Notes: generated by a model from the letters alone, not told the origin. A stretch of DNA of 64,000 nt from Methanothermococcus okinawensis IH1 (GCF_000179575.2 NC_015636.1:1093495-1157494), one strand, 5' to 3'. Counted from the stretch's first letter, positions 49,162 to 58,744 are shown. Translations and numbers: made by a program.

Positions 49162-49726
49162 AATTATACACCAATTTAATGAATTTTTATTTTATTTTTA
49201 AATATATTTGCAAATATTTTATTGGCACATAAAAAAATTAATAATGTAGATATATAAATTATAACAATAATAATTGCAGAGGTAATAATATCTCATAATA
49301 AAATAATAATTCCTTAGGAACATAATACAGTTTATTATGGATGAATTAACTAAAATATTCTTATAAACTTAATAAGTATAGTCCAATAAAAAATATCGAT
49401 GTTATTGTTTAATCTATTTAATAGGACTAAACCTAATAGTTTTTATCATTTTTTACTTTATTTAATTCAATATATAATTTAATTTAAATTTGAATAATAA
49501 AATATAACAATATAATATAAAAACTACATTGCATACTTAATATTTAGAAACAGAAAAAAGAATTATTTAACTTACTAAAAGATTAAAGCTCATCTGTATT
49601 TATCGGTTGGTGATATTTTTATTCATATTCTCATAAATGCACCACTACAATCAACATATAATATATAATATACATAATGATGTAATAATCTTAACATATA
49701 TGAATCATAAAATAGGGGGCGGTAAT
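49162..49726. other. 565-nt AT-rich region upstream of DUF47/PiT genes
   Basis: No convincing gene. An open frame runs back from the DUF47 start to 49637, but its residues are low-complexity and unsupported by a site. A GGTGAT at about 49614 has no start codon at proper spacing. Inverted pieces AGTCC (about 49380) and GGACT (about 49430), plus the short palindrome TTCCTTAGGAA (49310-49320), are the only features; they could be regulatory for phosphate uptake. Confidence 0.45.
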
Positions 49727-50353
49727 TTGACCATTTTTTTATTTAAAAGAAAACCTGAAAAGGAAGTTATAGACCTACTAAGAGCTCATGTTTCATTGTC
49801 CATAAGTAGTATTAAACTGTTGAATGAATATATCGATGATAAGGATAATAGCAAATTGCAGGAAATTACAAAACTTGAAAAAGAAGGGGATGATATAAGA
49901 AAAAAAGTAATAATAAATCTTTACGAAGCATTTTTGCCAAGTATGAAAAAAGAATTAACATATTCCATAGAGATTCTTGATGAGGTTCTCGACAGCATCA
50001 AACATGGAGCTCTGATATATGATTTGATAATTTTTGAGCTAAATAAAACCATTAAAGAAAAGTGCAAATTGATATTAAATATATCATTGGATATGTTAAA
50101 CTCTATGTATAGTTTAATAGATGTATTTGAGAATGGAGGGGACTTTAAAAAGCATATAAAAAACATAAAAACAGGAGAAGAGGCAATCGATGATATTCAT
50201 CACGAAATTTATAGATATATGGTGAATATGAAAATAGATTCCTTTTGGGAAGGGAAACTTATGAGCGATTTCGTAGATAAAATAACTGAAATAAGCGACT
50301 ATATCGAGAATGTATCTGATGAATTTCAAATAATATATTTAAATTATCGGTGA
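49727..50353 (+). CDS. DUF47 (PhoU-like) phosphate transport regulator
   Basis: 208 aa from TTG 49727, chosen by GGCGGT-AAT-TTG. All-helical, with L-E-K-E-G-D-D-I near residue 45 and E-I-S-D-Y-I-E-N at the end, matching the paired E-x-x-G/A-D metal motifs of DUF47. These proteins pair with PiT transporters, and here pit begins on its stop codon (GTGA overlap), which strongly supports the role. Confidence 0.82.
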   Translation: MTIFLFKRKPEKEVIDLLRAHVSLSISSIKLLNEYIDDKDNSKLQEITKLEKEGDDIRKKVIINLYEAFLPSMKKELTYSIEILDEVLDSIKHGALIYDLIIFELNKTIKEKCKLILNISLDMLNSMYSLIDVFENGGDFKKHIKNIKTGEEAIDDIHHEIYRYMVNMKIDSFWEGKLMSDFVDKITEISDYIENVSDEFQIIYLNYR

Positions 50354-51249
50354 TTAATATATTTGAATTAATAGCTCTATTAAGCGGGATATACATTGCA
50401 TTTGTAATTGGGGCAAATGACACGGCAAATGCTCTTGGCACATCAGTTGGAGCAAATTTAATGGATTATAAAAAATTGGTATTGGTATTTGGAATATTTG
50501 TATTATTAGGATGTTTAAATGCCCATAAAGTAGGTCATACTGTGGGTTCTATTGTATCGGGAAATACCGTTCTTCCACTTGTTATTGCGGGATTAATTAT
50601 TACAATAATTACCTACAAAAAAATACCAATATCCACTCACCAGGTAATTGTATGTGCTTTGGTTGGATTGAATATGAGCTCAGCTGACATGGGATTGTTT
50701 ATAAAAATTATTGGGAGTTGGGTAATTTCACCAATATTAACTGCATTAATTTCATTTACACTTTATAAATTATTTGAACATTCAGATATACCAGTGTTAA
50801 AAAGAGTAGAATTAATAAAATATGGATTAATAATAAGTGGGGGACTTATAGCTTATAATTTAGGTTCAAATGACCTTCCCACAGCTCTTGGTGCAATATC
50901 CAATAGCACATATGTTTTTTTTATGGGGGGAATTGCACTTATAACCGGAGCTCTGCTTTTTGGGAAGGGAGTTTCTGAAACTGTTGGTATTAATATTGTT
51001 AAATTAAATCCCTTAGCAGCATTTGTAGCTCAGTTATCCGCAGGAATAGGGGTTTTTGTATTTACTCAGTTTGGGATGCCTGTATCTACAACTCAGGCTA
51101 TAATCGGCGGTGTTGTTGGAGTGGGATTAACAAAAGGAATTAAGACGGTTAAATGGAAGACATTGCGAAATGTTATATTGGGATGGGTTTCTGCACCGGG
51201 TTTTGCATTAATAGTAGGTTATTTAATTGAGATAATAAAATTTAGGTAA
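50350..51249 (+). CDS. pit: PiT-family inorganic phosphate transporter
   Basis: 299 aa with about ten hydrophobic segments and the two PiT signature repeats: G-A-N-D-T-A-N-A-L-G near the N-terminus and G-S-N-D-L-P-T-A-L-G near residue 180. It is a low-affinity Na+ or H+ coupled phosphate permease. The GTG at 50350 overlaps the preceding stop; alternatively GGTGAT-TAAT-ATA suggests initiation three codons later at AUA. It gives the cell a second phosphate system besides Pst. Confidence 0.9.
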   Translation: MINIFELIALLSGIYIAFVIGANDTANALGTSVGANLMDYKKLVLVFGIFVLLGCLNAHKVGHTVGSIVSGNTVLPLVIAGLIITIITYKKIPISTHQVIVCALVGLNMSSADMGLFIKIIGSWVISPILTALISFTLYKLFEHSDIPVLKRVELIKYGLIISGGLIAYNLGSNDLPTALGAISNSTYVFFMGGIALITGALLFGKGVSETVGINIVKLNPLAAFVAQLSAGIGVFVFTQFGMPVSTTQAIIGGVVGVGLTKGIKTVKWKTLRNVILGWVSAPGFALIVGYLIEIIKFR

Positions 51250-51396
51250 TATATAAATTTATAAGATATAAAATAAATATATCTGTTAAAATCTGTTAAA
51301 AATGCCTTTAAATATACCTCAATATACCATAAAAAGTAAAAATTTAAAAATTATGAATAAAAATAAAAAAGATATTAATTATTTATTTTAATTATT

Positions 51397-52743
51397 TTAG
51401 ATTTTTAAGTATTCTTTTGTTTCCCAGTCTGTTACTGAGATTCTGAACCTATCCCATTCAGCTGTTTTTAATTCTAAGAAGTTTTCCAATATATGTTTTC
51501 CGAGAGCTTCTTTTAATACTGTGTCGTTTTCTAATTCGTCAAGTGCATCTTTTAAGTTAGCTGGGACTGAATCAATACCGAGCTCTTTCTTCTCAGCTTC
51601 ACTCATTGCAAAGATATTTCTTTCAACTGGTTCTGGTGCTTCTAATTTCCTTTTAATACCATCTAATCCCGCAGCAAGCATTACTGTGAATGCTAAGTAT
51701 GGGTTACATGATGGGTCAGGAGCTCTAAATTCAATTCTTGTTCCTTTGCCTCTTGCAGCTGGAACTCTGATGATGGCACTTCTGTTTGAATTTGCCCATG
51801 CAATATTTACAGGAGCTTCGTATCCTGGAACAAGTCTTTTGTACGAATTTACTGTTGGGTTTGTAACTGCTACAATTGCCTTAGCGTGTTCTAATATACC
51901 TGCAACATAGTTCATACAGGTTGCACTTAACTGATATGGTGCATTTTCATCATAGAAGGAAGCTTCCCCATTTAACCATATACTTTGGTGACAGTGCATA
52001 CCACTACCATTCATACCAAAGAATGGTTTTGGCATGAAGGTTGCCATAACTCCATATTGTTTAGCAATCATTTTAATTGTTGTTTTAAATGTAATCACAC
52101 TGTCAGCTGTTTTAAGGGCATCATCAAATTTGAAATCTACCTCATGCTGACCTGGTGCAACTTCGTGATGAGAAGCTTCAACATGGAATCCTAAGTTTTC
52201 CAAGGCAAATACAATGTTTCTTCTGATATCTGGTGCCTCATCCAATGGTTCTAAATCAAAGTATGCCCCGCTATCAGCTGGAACCATTTTGTGTGGATTG
52301 TGTGGGTCTGGTTTTACTATGAAAAATTCTGGTTCTGGACCTACGAAGTATTCTCCATTCATTTCTTCTTTAAGTTTTCCCATAATTCTTTTTAAGCATC
52401 CTCTTGGGTCTCCTTCGAATGGTTTTCCATCTGTTCTATACACATCACAGATAACTCTTGCTACTGATTTTTCAGAAGGTCTCCATGGAAGAACAGATAA
52501 TGTTGATAAGTCGGGTTTTAATATCATATCTGAGCAATCTATGGAAACAAATCCCTCAATTGATGAACCATCAAAATATAATCCATCTGTTAAAACATCT
52601 CTTAATTCATCAATTCCTTTTTCTCCTGATTTTACTGGGTATGCTACATTTTTTGGAACTCCCAATAAATCTACAAATTGGAATCTCAAAAATTTAACAT
52701 CATTTGCCTGTATATATTCCAATGCCTGTTCAACAGTGGTCAT
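51397..52743 (-). CDS. glnA: Glutamine synthetase type I
   Basis: 448 aa. Metal and substrate motifs: F-D-G-S-S-I near 55, H-H-E-V-A-P-G-Q-H near 195, N-G-S-G-M-H-C-H and the R-V-P-A-A-R-G-K-G-T-R-I-E-F-R block. The adenylylation site of GSI-beta (N-L-Y-D-L) is absent, so it is a GSI-alpha enzyme not controlled that way. GGTGTA-ATAG-ATG. An NrpR operator lies 27 nt upstream. Confidence 0.97.
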   Translation of the reverse strand: MTTVEQALEYIQANDVKFLRFQFVDLLGVPKNVAYPVKSGEKGIDELRDVLTDGLYFDGSSIEGFVSIDCSDMILKPDLSTLSVLPWRPSEKSVARVICDVYRTDGKPFEGDPRGCLKRIMGKLKEEMNGEYFVGPEPEFFIVKPDPHNPHKMVPADSGAYFDLEPLDEAPDIRRNIVFALENLGFHVEASHHEVAPGQHEVDFKFDDALKTADSVITFKTTIKMIAKQYGVMATFMPKPFFGMNGSGMHCHQSIWLNGEASFYDENAPYQLSATCMNYVAGILEHAKAIVAVTNPTVNSYKRLVPGYEAPVNIAWANSNRSAIIRVPAARGKGTRIEFRAPDPSCNPYLAFTVMLAAGLDGIKRKLEAPEPVERNIFAMSEAEKKELGIDSVPANLKDALDELENDTVLKEALGKHILENFLELKTAEWDRFRISVTDWETKEYLKI

Positions 52744-52769
52744 CTATTACACCTCATTTATAGATTATC

Positions 52770-52783
52770 GGAAATAAATTTCC
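52770..52783 (-). promoter_or_regulatory. NrpR operator of glnA
   Basis: GGAAATAAATTTCC fits GGAA-N6-TTCC exactly and extends to CGGAAATAAATTTCCG. A TATA-like ATATATATT sits at about 52791-52800, so the operator covers the likely start site of glnA. It links glnA to the same nitrogen regulator as the nif operon. Confidence 0.88.
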
Positions 52784-53025
52784 GATTTTAAATATATATA
52801 ATTTACGGTTATGTTTTTACCTTTATAAATAATATACTCCTAATAATTATTTACCAATAAAAATAATTAACTATTATAATTGTTATGGCATTTTATAAAT
52901 AATATTATGCTTATGGTATTTGGTGATATTACTTTTATATTTTGATGATAGTTTAAAAATAATAATATAAAATTACAGTAAAATATATAGTGATAATAAT
53001 AAAATATGAGTTTTTGGTGATTATT

Positions 53026-54333
53026 ATGATTATAGTGAAAAAAACTAATGAAATAAAAGGAAATATTTATGCCCCTCCTTCAAAATCATACACACATAGG
53101 GCTGTAATATGTGCATCTTTATCCGATGGAATTTCAGAGATAAAAAATCCGTTAAATAGTGCTGACTGTCTTTCATCGGTTCATGGTGCAAGAATGCTCG
53201 GAGCTCATATAGATACAGATGATAAAAATAAATGGATTGTGGAAGGAAACAATAACAGCCCAAAAACACCTGAAAATATAATCGATATAGGAAACAGTGG
53301 AACAACTTTAAGAATATTAACGGGGATTTCATCACAGATAAAAAAGGGATATGCCATACTAACTGGGGATGAATCCATAAGAAAAAGACCTATGCAACCG
53401 CTACTCGATGCCTTGAAACAGCTTGGTATTGAAGCTTTTTCATCAAAAATGGATGGAACTGCTCCAATTATTGTTAAAAGTGGTGAGATAAAAAATAATA
53501 CTGTTAGGATAAGAGGGGATATGAGCTCCCAATTTATTACCTCATTGATGATGACTTTACCATTTGCCAAAGAAGATTCAAAGATAATTTTAACCACTCC
53601 CTTAAAATCGGCTCCTTATTTGGATATAACATTGGATGTTCTTAGCAAGTTTGGAATAACTGTTAAACCTTTGGATAACGAAAAAGATAAGGCTGAAAAA
53701 GGATTTTTTATTGAAGGTAGCCAAAAATATAAATCCTGCAATTATACTGTGGAAGGGGATTATTCATCGGCATCCTATCTTATAGCCGCAGGAGTTCTTT
53801 TAAATTCAGAGCTAACCATAAATAATTTATTTAAGGATTCAAAACAGGGGGATAAAGAAATAATAAATATCGTTAAAAATATGGGAGCTCATATTAAAGT
53901 TAAGGACGATAAAGTTATAATAAATGGACCTCATAATTTAAAAGGAGTAAAGGTAGATGTGAAAAATATACCTGATTTGGTTCCCACTATTGCAGTTTTG
54001 GGATGTTTTGCAGAAGGTAAAACTACAATATATAATGGAGAGCATGTTAGATTGAAGGAATGCGATAGATTAAGTGCCTGTGCAAAAGAATTGTCAAAGA
54101 TGGGGGCAAAAATAACAGAAAAACCTGATGGTCTTGTAATTGAAGGGGTTGGAAAATTAAAAGGTGCAGAACTTGAAACATATCATGACCATAGGCTTGT
54201 AATGGCTTTTACAATTGCTGGAATGATGGCAGAAGGTGAAACAATAATAAGAGGAGAAGATGCTGTTAAAATATCGTTTCCTAACTTTGTAGATGTTATG
54301 AAGTCTATTGGGGCAAATATTACATGTAAATAA
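53026..54333 (+). CDS. aroA: 3-phosphoshikimate 1-carboxyvinyltransferase (EPSP synthase)
   Basis: About 435 aa from ATG 53026 (GGTGATT-ATT-ATG; an upstream in-frame start has no site). P-P-S-K-S-Y-T-H-R near the start, G-N-S-G-T-T-L-R near 87, G-D-M-S-S-Q-F near 165 and E-C-D-R-L, D-H-R-L-V-M-A near the end are the EPSP synthase signatures. It feeds chorismate to the trp pathway. Divergent from glnA. Confidence 0.95.
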   Translation: MIIVKKTNEIKGNIYAPPSKSYTHRAVICASLSDGISEIKNPLNSADCLSSVHGARMLGAHIDTDDKNKWIVEGNNNSPKTPENIIDIGNSGTTLRILTGISSQIKKGYAILTGDESIRKRPMQPLLDALKQLGIEAFSSKMDGTAPIIVKSGEIKNNTVRIRGDMSSQFITSLMMTLPFAKEDSKIILTTPLKSAPYLDITLDVLSKFGITVKPLDNEKDKAEKGFFIEGSQKYKSCNYTVEGDYSSASYLIAAGVLLNSELTINNLFKDSKQGDKEIINIVKNMGAHIKVKDDKVIINGPHNLKGVKVDVKNIPDLVPTIAVLGCFAEGKTTIYNGEHVRLKECDRLSACAKELSKMGAKITEKPDGLVIEGVGKLKGAELETYHDHRLVMAFTIAGMMAEGETIIRGEDAVKISFPNFVDVMKSIGANITCK

Positions 54334-54422
54334 AATATTTTTATCTTAAATGACATAATAACATTACATCACCATGTATTATTTTATATTATTATTTTTA
54401 ATTAACATTAAAGAGTGATAAA

Positions 54423-55439
54423 ATGAAAATAAAAAGTTTTTTAAATTATTTGAATGAAAACAACATAAAAAAGGCGGTAATTTTAAAAAAAGAAAATATA
54501 AATTATTTTTTAGAAAGATATCCTCCAACATTTTCGATTTTAGTCTTTGATGTAAAACATGATAGGGCTGTTTTGAAAGTTCCAAAATTGGAATATAGGG
54601 GAGCTCTGACATATAAAAATAAATACCTTGATATTGAGTTATTTGAAAAAATTGAAGAGGTATTTAAGGGATGTGATGGTGTTGAGGATTCTCTTCCGTT
54701 AAAATTCTTAAAATATCTTGATAATTACAAAATAATATCTGATAAAATAAGAGAAATGAGAAGAATAAAAAACAGTAAAGAAATAGGATTAATCCAAAAG
54801 GCAGCTAAAATAAGCGATAAGGCAATTGAACATGCAACAGAACTTATACTAAATACTGATAAACCCATCACTGAATGTGAGCTCGCCGCAGAAATCGAAT
54901 ACATCATGAAAAAGGAAGGCAGTATAAAACCATCATTTGATACCATAGCTGTTTCAGATAAAAAAACGGCATTACCCCACAGTATGCCTTCCAGTAATAC
55001 TATTAAAAATATACTTTTAATGGATATCGGAGCTGTTTATGAAGGTTATCATTCTGATATTACAAGAACTGTCATTTTAAACCAAGATAAAAGGTATAAA
55101 GATATATACAACCTTGTTAATAGTGCAAAAACTGAGGCAGAAGCATATCTTAAAGAGGGAGTTTCAGTAAAGGAGCTCGACTCAATAGCAAGAAAATCTA
55201 TGGGAAAATATGAAAAATATTTTATTCATTCATTGGGACACGGCGTTGGTGTAGAAATCCACGAAGAACCAGCAGTTTCTTCAAAGGTTAAAGAAGATAT
55301 TATTTTAAAAGAAGGTATGGTGATTACAATAGAACCAGGTATTTATCTTGATGATTTTGGAGTAAGAATTGAAGATTTATACCTTGTTAAAAGAAATGGA
55401 TTTAAAAAATTGAGCAATGCAAAAATAATGGAGTATTAA
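54423..55439 (+). CDS. pepQ: M24-family aminopeptidase (Xaa-Pro dipeptidase-like)
   Basis: 338 aa. The creatinase N-terminal domain (1-110) precedes the pita-bread domain. Metal ligands are visible: Asp in M-D-I-G-A-V-Y, Asp in H-S-D-I-T-R-T, His in H-S-L-G-H-G-V-G, Glu in I-E-P-G-I-Y and Glu in R-I-E-D-L-Y. It probably cleaves X-Pro peptides. GTGATAAA-ATG start, 89 nt after aroA. Confidence 0.88.
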   Translation: MKIKSFLNYLNENNIKKAVILKKENINYFLERYPPTFSILVFDVKHDRAVLKVPKLEYRGALTYKNKYLDIELFEKIEEVFKGCDGVEDSLPLKFLKYLDNYKIISDKIREMRRIKNSKEIGLIQKAAKISDKAIEHATELILNTDKPITECELAAEIEYIMKKEGSIKPSFDTIAVSDKKTALPHSMPSSNTIKNILLMDIGAVYEGYHSDITRTVILNQDKRYKDIYNLVNSAKTEAEAYLKEGVSVKELDSIARKSMGKYEKYFIHSLGHGVGVEIHEEPAVSSKVKEDIILKEGMVITIEPGIYLDDFGVRIEDLYLVKRNGFKKLSNAKIMEY

Positions 55440-55579
55440 CTTTTCAATAATAATATAAATTAACTAAATATATAACTATATAGATATAGCATTAGATATA
55501 GTATGGCATAATCATAATATTAATCTATTATAAATTACATAAAGATTATAAAACTAAATTTTTTATTATTTTTTATTTT

Positions 55580-55813
55580 AAAAGTATCTCTCGACGATAA
55601 CACCCTATCTTCATCCTTGGCAAAAGCCATGTCTGAGGGCTAACCCACGCCGAGAGCGATATAGGATTTTTGCTGTATCGTGCTCATCCTAAGGGAGAAT
55701 TCCCTATCACACGACTCGCCCAAAAATCCATTAAAAATTATACCTTCAATTTCGAACCCGCTATCATTGCAAGGTCATCCATGAGCTCCATGTAGGTCGG
55801 TTTATTGAAGGCA
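55580..55813 (-). ncRNA. Candidate structured RNA in a GC-rich island
   Basis: About 230 nt, much more GC-rich than the surrounding intergenic DNA, without a long ORF. Stems (plus coordinates): 55743-55750 with 55804-55811 (8 bp, perfect); 55664-55672 with 55721-55729 (9 bp); 55588-55596 with 55648-55656 (9 bp); hairpins at 55692-55705, 55618-55629 and 55637-55646. The third stem has a G-U pair on the minus strand but an A-C mismatch on the plus strand, favouring minus. A TATA box sits about 26 nt upstream of the minus 5' end and T-rich DNA follows its 3' end. It lacks the RNase P GAGGAAAGUC core and SRP motifs. UGAU/GAUGAG around 55680-55712 and a following ACA recall an archaeal H/ACA unit. 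Confidence 0.7.
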
Positions 55814-55833
55814 TATTATATTATATTAATTTA

Positions 55834-55844
55834 GTATATATATG
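55834..55844 (-). promoter_or_regulatory. TATA box of the candidate RNA
   Basis: On the minus strand CATATATATAC lies at the right distance (about 26 nt) from the first base-paired residues of the GC-rich RNA at 55811-55813. Confidence 0.5.
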
Positions 55845-55910
55845 TTATTATTTATTATATTATTTTTTATAATTTTATAATCTTGTAATTAATTTTACAT
55901 TTGGAAATTT

Positions 55911-56840
55911 CTATTTAACATTTAACATATATTCAATAGCTTTTTTCGCCTTTTCTATTATTTCATCATCCAATGTAATTTCATATTTTTCTTCAACTAA
56001 ACATTTTTCAACTTTTTCAAGAGTTATCTGTTTCATAGGTTCGCATATAGCATCCTTTCTAAGTGGTATTAATTTTTTTGTTTTTCCAAGCTTTTCAAGT
56101 TCAATTTTTAACCTTGTTATCATGTCGCATTCTGTCCCAATAACAAACTCATCATTATCGGAGCTCAGGACATGTTTAACCATACCACTTGTGCTATAAA
56201 TATAATCTGCAATATCCTGAACTTCTGGATTACATTCGGGATGCACCAATACCTCAGCGTTGGGGTATTGTTTTTTAATATTTACTACATCATCAACTGT
56301 AAATTTTTTATGAACATAACAGTGTCCATCCTCGGGTATGCCTATAATTTTTTTATCTGTTCTTTTTTTCACATAATACCCAAGATTTTGGTCTGGTCCA
56401 AATAATATTTCATTTTCTTCAAATGAATTTACAATTTTATCCGCATTTGCCGATGTGCATGTTGCATCTGCAAGAGCTTTTGCTGAAGCAAGAGTATTTA
56501 CATATATAACAACTTTTGCGTTAGGATGTTGCTTTTTAGCATTTTCTATTATCTCAGGTGGGAGTTGATGTGCCATAGGGCATTCTGTATTTATTATTTC
56601 AGGCATCAAAACCTTTTTATCTTTATTAAGTATCTTTGCAGTTTCTGCCATAAAATCTACACCGCAGAACACAATAATATCTGCATCAGTTTCCTTAGCT
56701 TTTATACATAATTCCAATGAATCGCCCATAAAATCGGCTATCCTTTGTATTTCTTCTGGCTGGTAATTATGTGCCAATATAATAGCATTTTTCTCTTTTT
56801 TTAATGTGTTTATTCTCTCCACAATATTTGTAATATCCAT
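55911..56840 (-). CDS. nadA: Quinolinate synthase
   Basis: 309 aa. Condenses iminoaspartate with dihydroxyacetone phosphate for NAD. Triplicated NadA pattern: A-H-N-Y-Q near residue 22, F-C-G-V-D-F-M-A-E-T near 82 with the first cluster Cys, C-T-S-A-N-A near 130-135 and the late G-T-E-C-D-M and C-E-P-M-K cysteines. GGCGATATT-ATG. Monocistronic. Confidence 0.95.
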   Translation of the reverse strand: MDITNIVERINTLKKEKNAIILAHNYQPEEIQRIADFMGDSLELCIKAKETDADIIVFCGVDFMAETAKILNKDKKVLMPEIINTECPMAHQLPPEIIENAKKQHPNAKVVIYVNTLASAKALADATCTSANADKIVNSFEENEILFGPDQNLGYYVKKRTDKKIIGIPEDGHCYVHKKFTVDDVVNIKKQYPNAEVLVHPECNPEVQDIADYIYSTSGMVKHVLSSDNDEFVIGTECDMITRLKIELEKLGKTKKLIPLRKDAICEPMKQITLEKVEKCLVEEKYEITLDDEIIEKAKKAIEYMLNVK

Positions 56841-56952
56841 AATATCGCCTATTTATGATTATATATTTAAAATAGTAATAGAGGATTATACTAAAATAAT
56901 ATTAAAATAAAAAATATGTTATATTATTTATCATTATCTTTTTTATTAGTTT

Positions 56953-57585
56953 TTATTTTTTATTCAAAACCTTTAAACATTCGATTACCATCTTTTTTGA
57001 TATTTCATCAAGGGTATAGGGTGTTATTGGCTCACCATCCCTTATAAATCTTCCAGTTCCAACAACAATATGCCCCTCTTCTTTGATGTTCATATATTGG
57101 ACTGGTCCATTAGCATATTTTGCATCGGAAACTTTAACTTTCTCGTCAATTCCAAAAACTCCATTAGTCCCTATGGTTTTTATACTATTTTTTTCACAAT
57201 ATTTTAGTATTCCTTTTCTTATAGGCGCTGTATCCCCACCGGCAATACATACAATGGCAACATCTCCTTTAATAAGGTTAAGATTATTTAGGGTTATATT
57301 CTCAGCAACTCCAACAACTCTATCGCTAAAAAACCTCTCTGCAAATTTAACCTTATATTCTCCAACTTCTCCGCCATACTTTCGGTGGATTATATCATTT
57401 TTATCAATTTTTGCATTATCGAATACATATATCTTCTGAGCTCCGCCTCTATGAACTTCGAGCAAATCCATTACAACTCTAATTCCCAACCTTCCACATC
57501 CAATTACTGAAACTTCTCCCTTAGGTATTAGCTTTTTTTCTAAATCATCTACATTTTCTCTCTGCATTCTCTCAACCTTATGCAT
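56953..57585 (-). CDS. ThiF/MoeB-type nucleotide-binding protein
   Basis: 210 aa. V-S-V-I-G-C-G-R-L-G-I-R is the Rossmann dinucleotide loop, followed by V-F-D-N-A-K-I-D-K-N-D and I-H-R-K-Y, the ThiF/E1-like adenylation region. There are only scattered Cys and no CxxC zinc pair as in MoeB. It could be HcgE, the ThiF-like step in Fe-guanylylpyridinol cofactor synthesis, but no hmd/hcg genes are visible. It is 33 nt downstream of the DUF1786 gene on the same strand. Confidence 0.6.
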   Translation of the reverse strand: MHKVERMQRENVDDLEKKLIPKGEVSVIGCGRLGIRVVMDLLEVHRGGAQKIYVFDNAKIDKNDIIHRKYGGEVGEYKVKFAERFFSDRVVGVAENITLNNLNLIKGDVAIVCIAGGDTAPIRKGILKYCEKNSIKTIGTNGVFGIDEKVKVSDAKYANGPVQYMNIKEEGHIVVGTGRFIRDGEPITPYTLDEISKKMVIECLKVLNKK

Positions 57586-57618
57586 CTAAATTTATTCTTA
57601 TTTTAATCAATGGATATT

Positions 57619-58650
57619 TTATTTTTCACCAAAATTATACTCAAAAGCCTTTAAAAGACCTACACATCCCGTAATCATCACATCTCCACCGGGATAGGCA
57701 TATTTTCCATACTTCTTAAATAAACTTCTATTTGGTCCTGCAATTAATATATCCTCAGGATTTATTTTATCGACAACTGCTGCACCATGCCCGTTATCGT
57801 TGAATATTTCTTCGTTGATTAAGGTTCCATTTGAAAGTTTATCAACAATATTTTTTAATTTTTCAGGTGTTAATAATTTCGTGTGGTGTTCAAATATTCC
57901 TTTTACCTCACCATCTTTAATGGAAACCCCCAAAGTATGTCCGTTTCCAATATCAAGACCCACAAATTCATTTATATTATTTTCAGTGGCATAATTTAGT
58001 ATTCCACATATAGATGCTATCTTACTGTCCATTACAAATCCTTTGTAGTTATTTTCATTTAATGTTTTTAGTATGCTTTTAAATCTTGAAAATAAAGATA
58101 AATTGCAACTATCATTATCTAAAAATAAATATTCATAGGGATTTGTAGTTTTTTGCAATTGTTCCTTAAAATATTTAAATCTTGTAATTCTATCACTTTG
58201 CCCCTTAACAAAACCGTGGTCTTGACAGGCAACACACACAAAATCAGGTTTAAATTCTTTACCAAATGCATTAAAAATATTTTTTAGCATGTTAAAATCT
58301 AAATCTCTAAATATGATATTTGGATTTTTTATTTCGTCCTTTATAATTATTCCTTTTTTTACAACTTCATCTAAATCGTCTCTAATAGTTTTTGCCGCTC
58401 TTTTGGAGATTTCAACCTTAAAACCTTTTTGAATATGATTTTCGATTGCCTTATTTACTGGACCTCCCCCCATTATTTTTCCATCTATTCTTAAATCTTC
58501 GTTCATGTTTCTTATATTATTTGCAATCATGCTTGTTGGTGATGGGAGTATTAATTTTATGGCATTTTCTATGTTTTTTCTGTTTTTTTTAGTATTGAAA
58601 TAGATTATATCCTGAGTGCCCTTCCCAATATCTATGCATAATATGTCCAT
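57619..58650 (-). CDS. DUF1786 family (ASKHA-fold) protein
   Basis: 343 aa. L-C-I-D-I-G-K-G-T-Q-D at the N-terminus and V-G-L-D-I-G-N-G-H-T in the second half are phosphate-binding loops of the actin/hexokinase fold; V-A-C-Q-D-H-G near 150 and P-G-G-D-V-M-I-T-G near the end match DUF1786. Sometimes annotated as related to pyruvate formate-lyase activation, without proof. GGCGATATC-ATG. It forms a probable two-gene unit with the ThiF-like gene. Confidence 0.7.
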   Translation of the reverse strand: MDILCIDIGKGTQDIIYFNTKKNRKNIENAIKLILPSPTSMIANNIRNMNEDLRIDGKIMGGGPVNKAIENHIQKGFKVEISKRAAKTIRDDLDEVVKKGIIIKDEIKNPNIIFRDLDFNMLKNIFNAFGKEFKPDFVCVACQDHGFVKGQSDRITRFKYFKEQLQKTTNPYEYLFLDNDSCNLSLFSRFKSILKTLNENNYKGFVMDSKIASICGILNYATENNINEFVGLDIGNGHTLGVSIKDGEVKGIFEHHTKLLTPEKLKNIVDKLSNGTLINEEIFNDNGHGAAVVDKINPEDILIAGPNRSLFKKYGKYAYPGGDVMITGCVGLLKAFEYNFGEK

Positions 58651-58744
58651 GATATCGCCTATATTATATATTAATAATTACTAAGTGATTTGTTGATATG
58701 TGCCATATTATATTATTAATATTTAATTATTTTAGTTTATATTC

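Noticed and set aside
49310-49320. TTCCTTAGGAA palindrome as NrpR site
   Set aside because: Half-sites are in the reverse order and overlapping spacing; not GGAA-N6-TTCC.
49637-49726. N-terminal extension of the DUF47 protein from ATG 49637
   Set aside because: No ribosome site, low-complexity residues; TTG 49727 has GGCGGT at the standard distance.
54365-54395. GGTGAT-GTA-ATG on the minus strand between aroA and pepQ
   Set aside because: The ORF stops after 8 codons and has no gene downstream to control on that strand.
55743-55811. tRNA-like fold (8-bp acceptor-like stem and TTCGA loop)
   Set aside because: The T-arm cannot form a 5-bp stem around TTCGA and no anticodon arm fits; it is better explained as one helix of the larger RNA candidate.
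55580-55813. RNase P RNA or SRP 7S RNA
   Set aside because: Neither strand contains the GAGGAAAGUC core or the SRP helix-8 GNAR-type loop with its conserved flanks.
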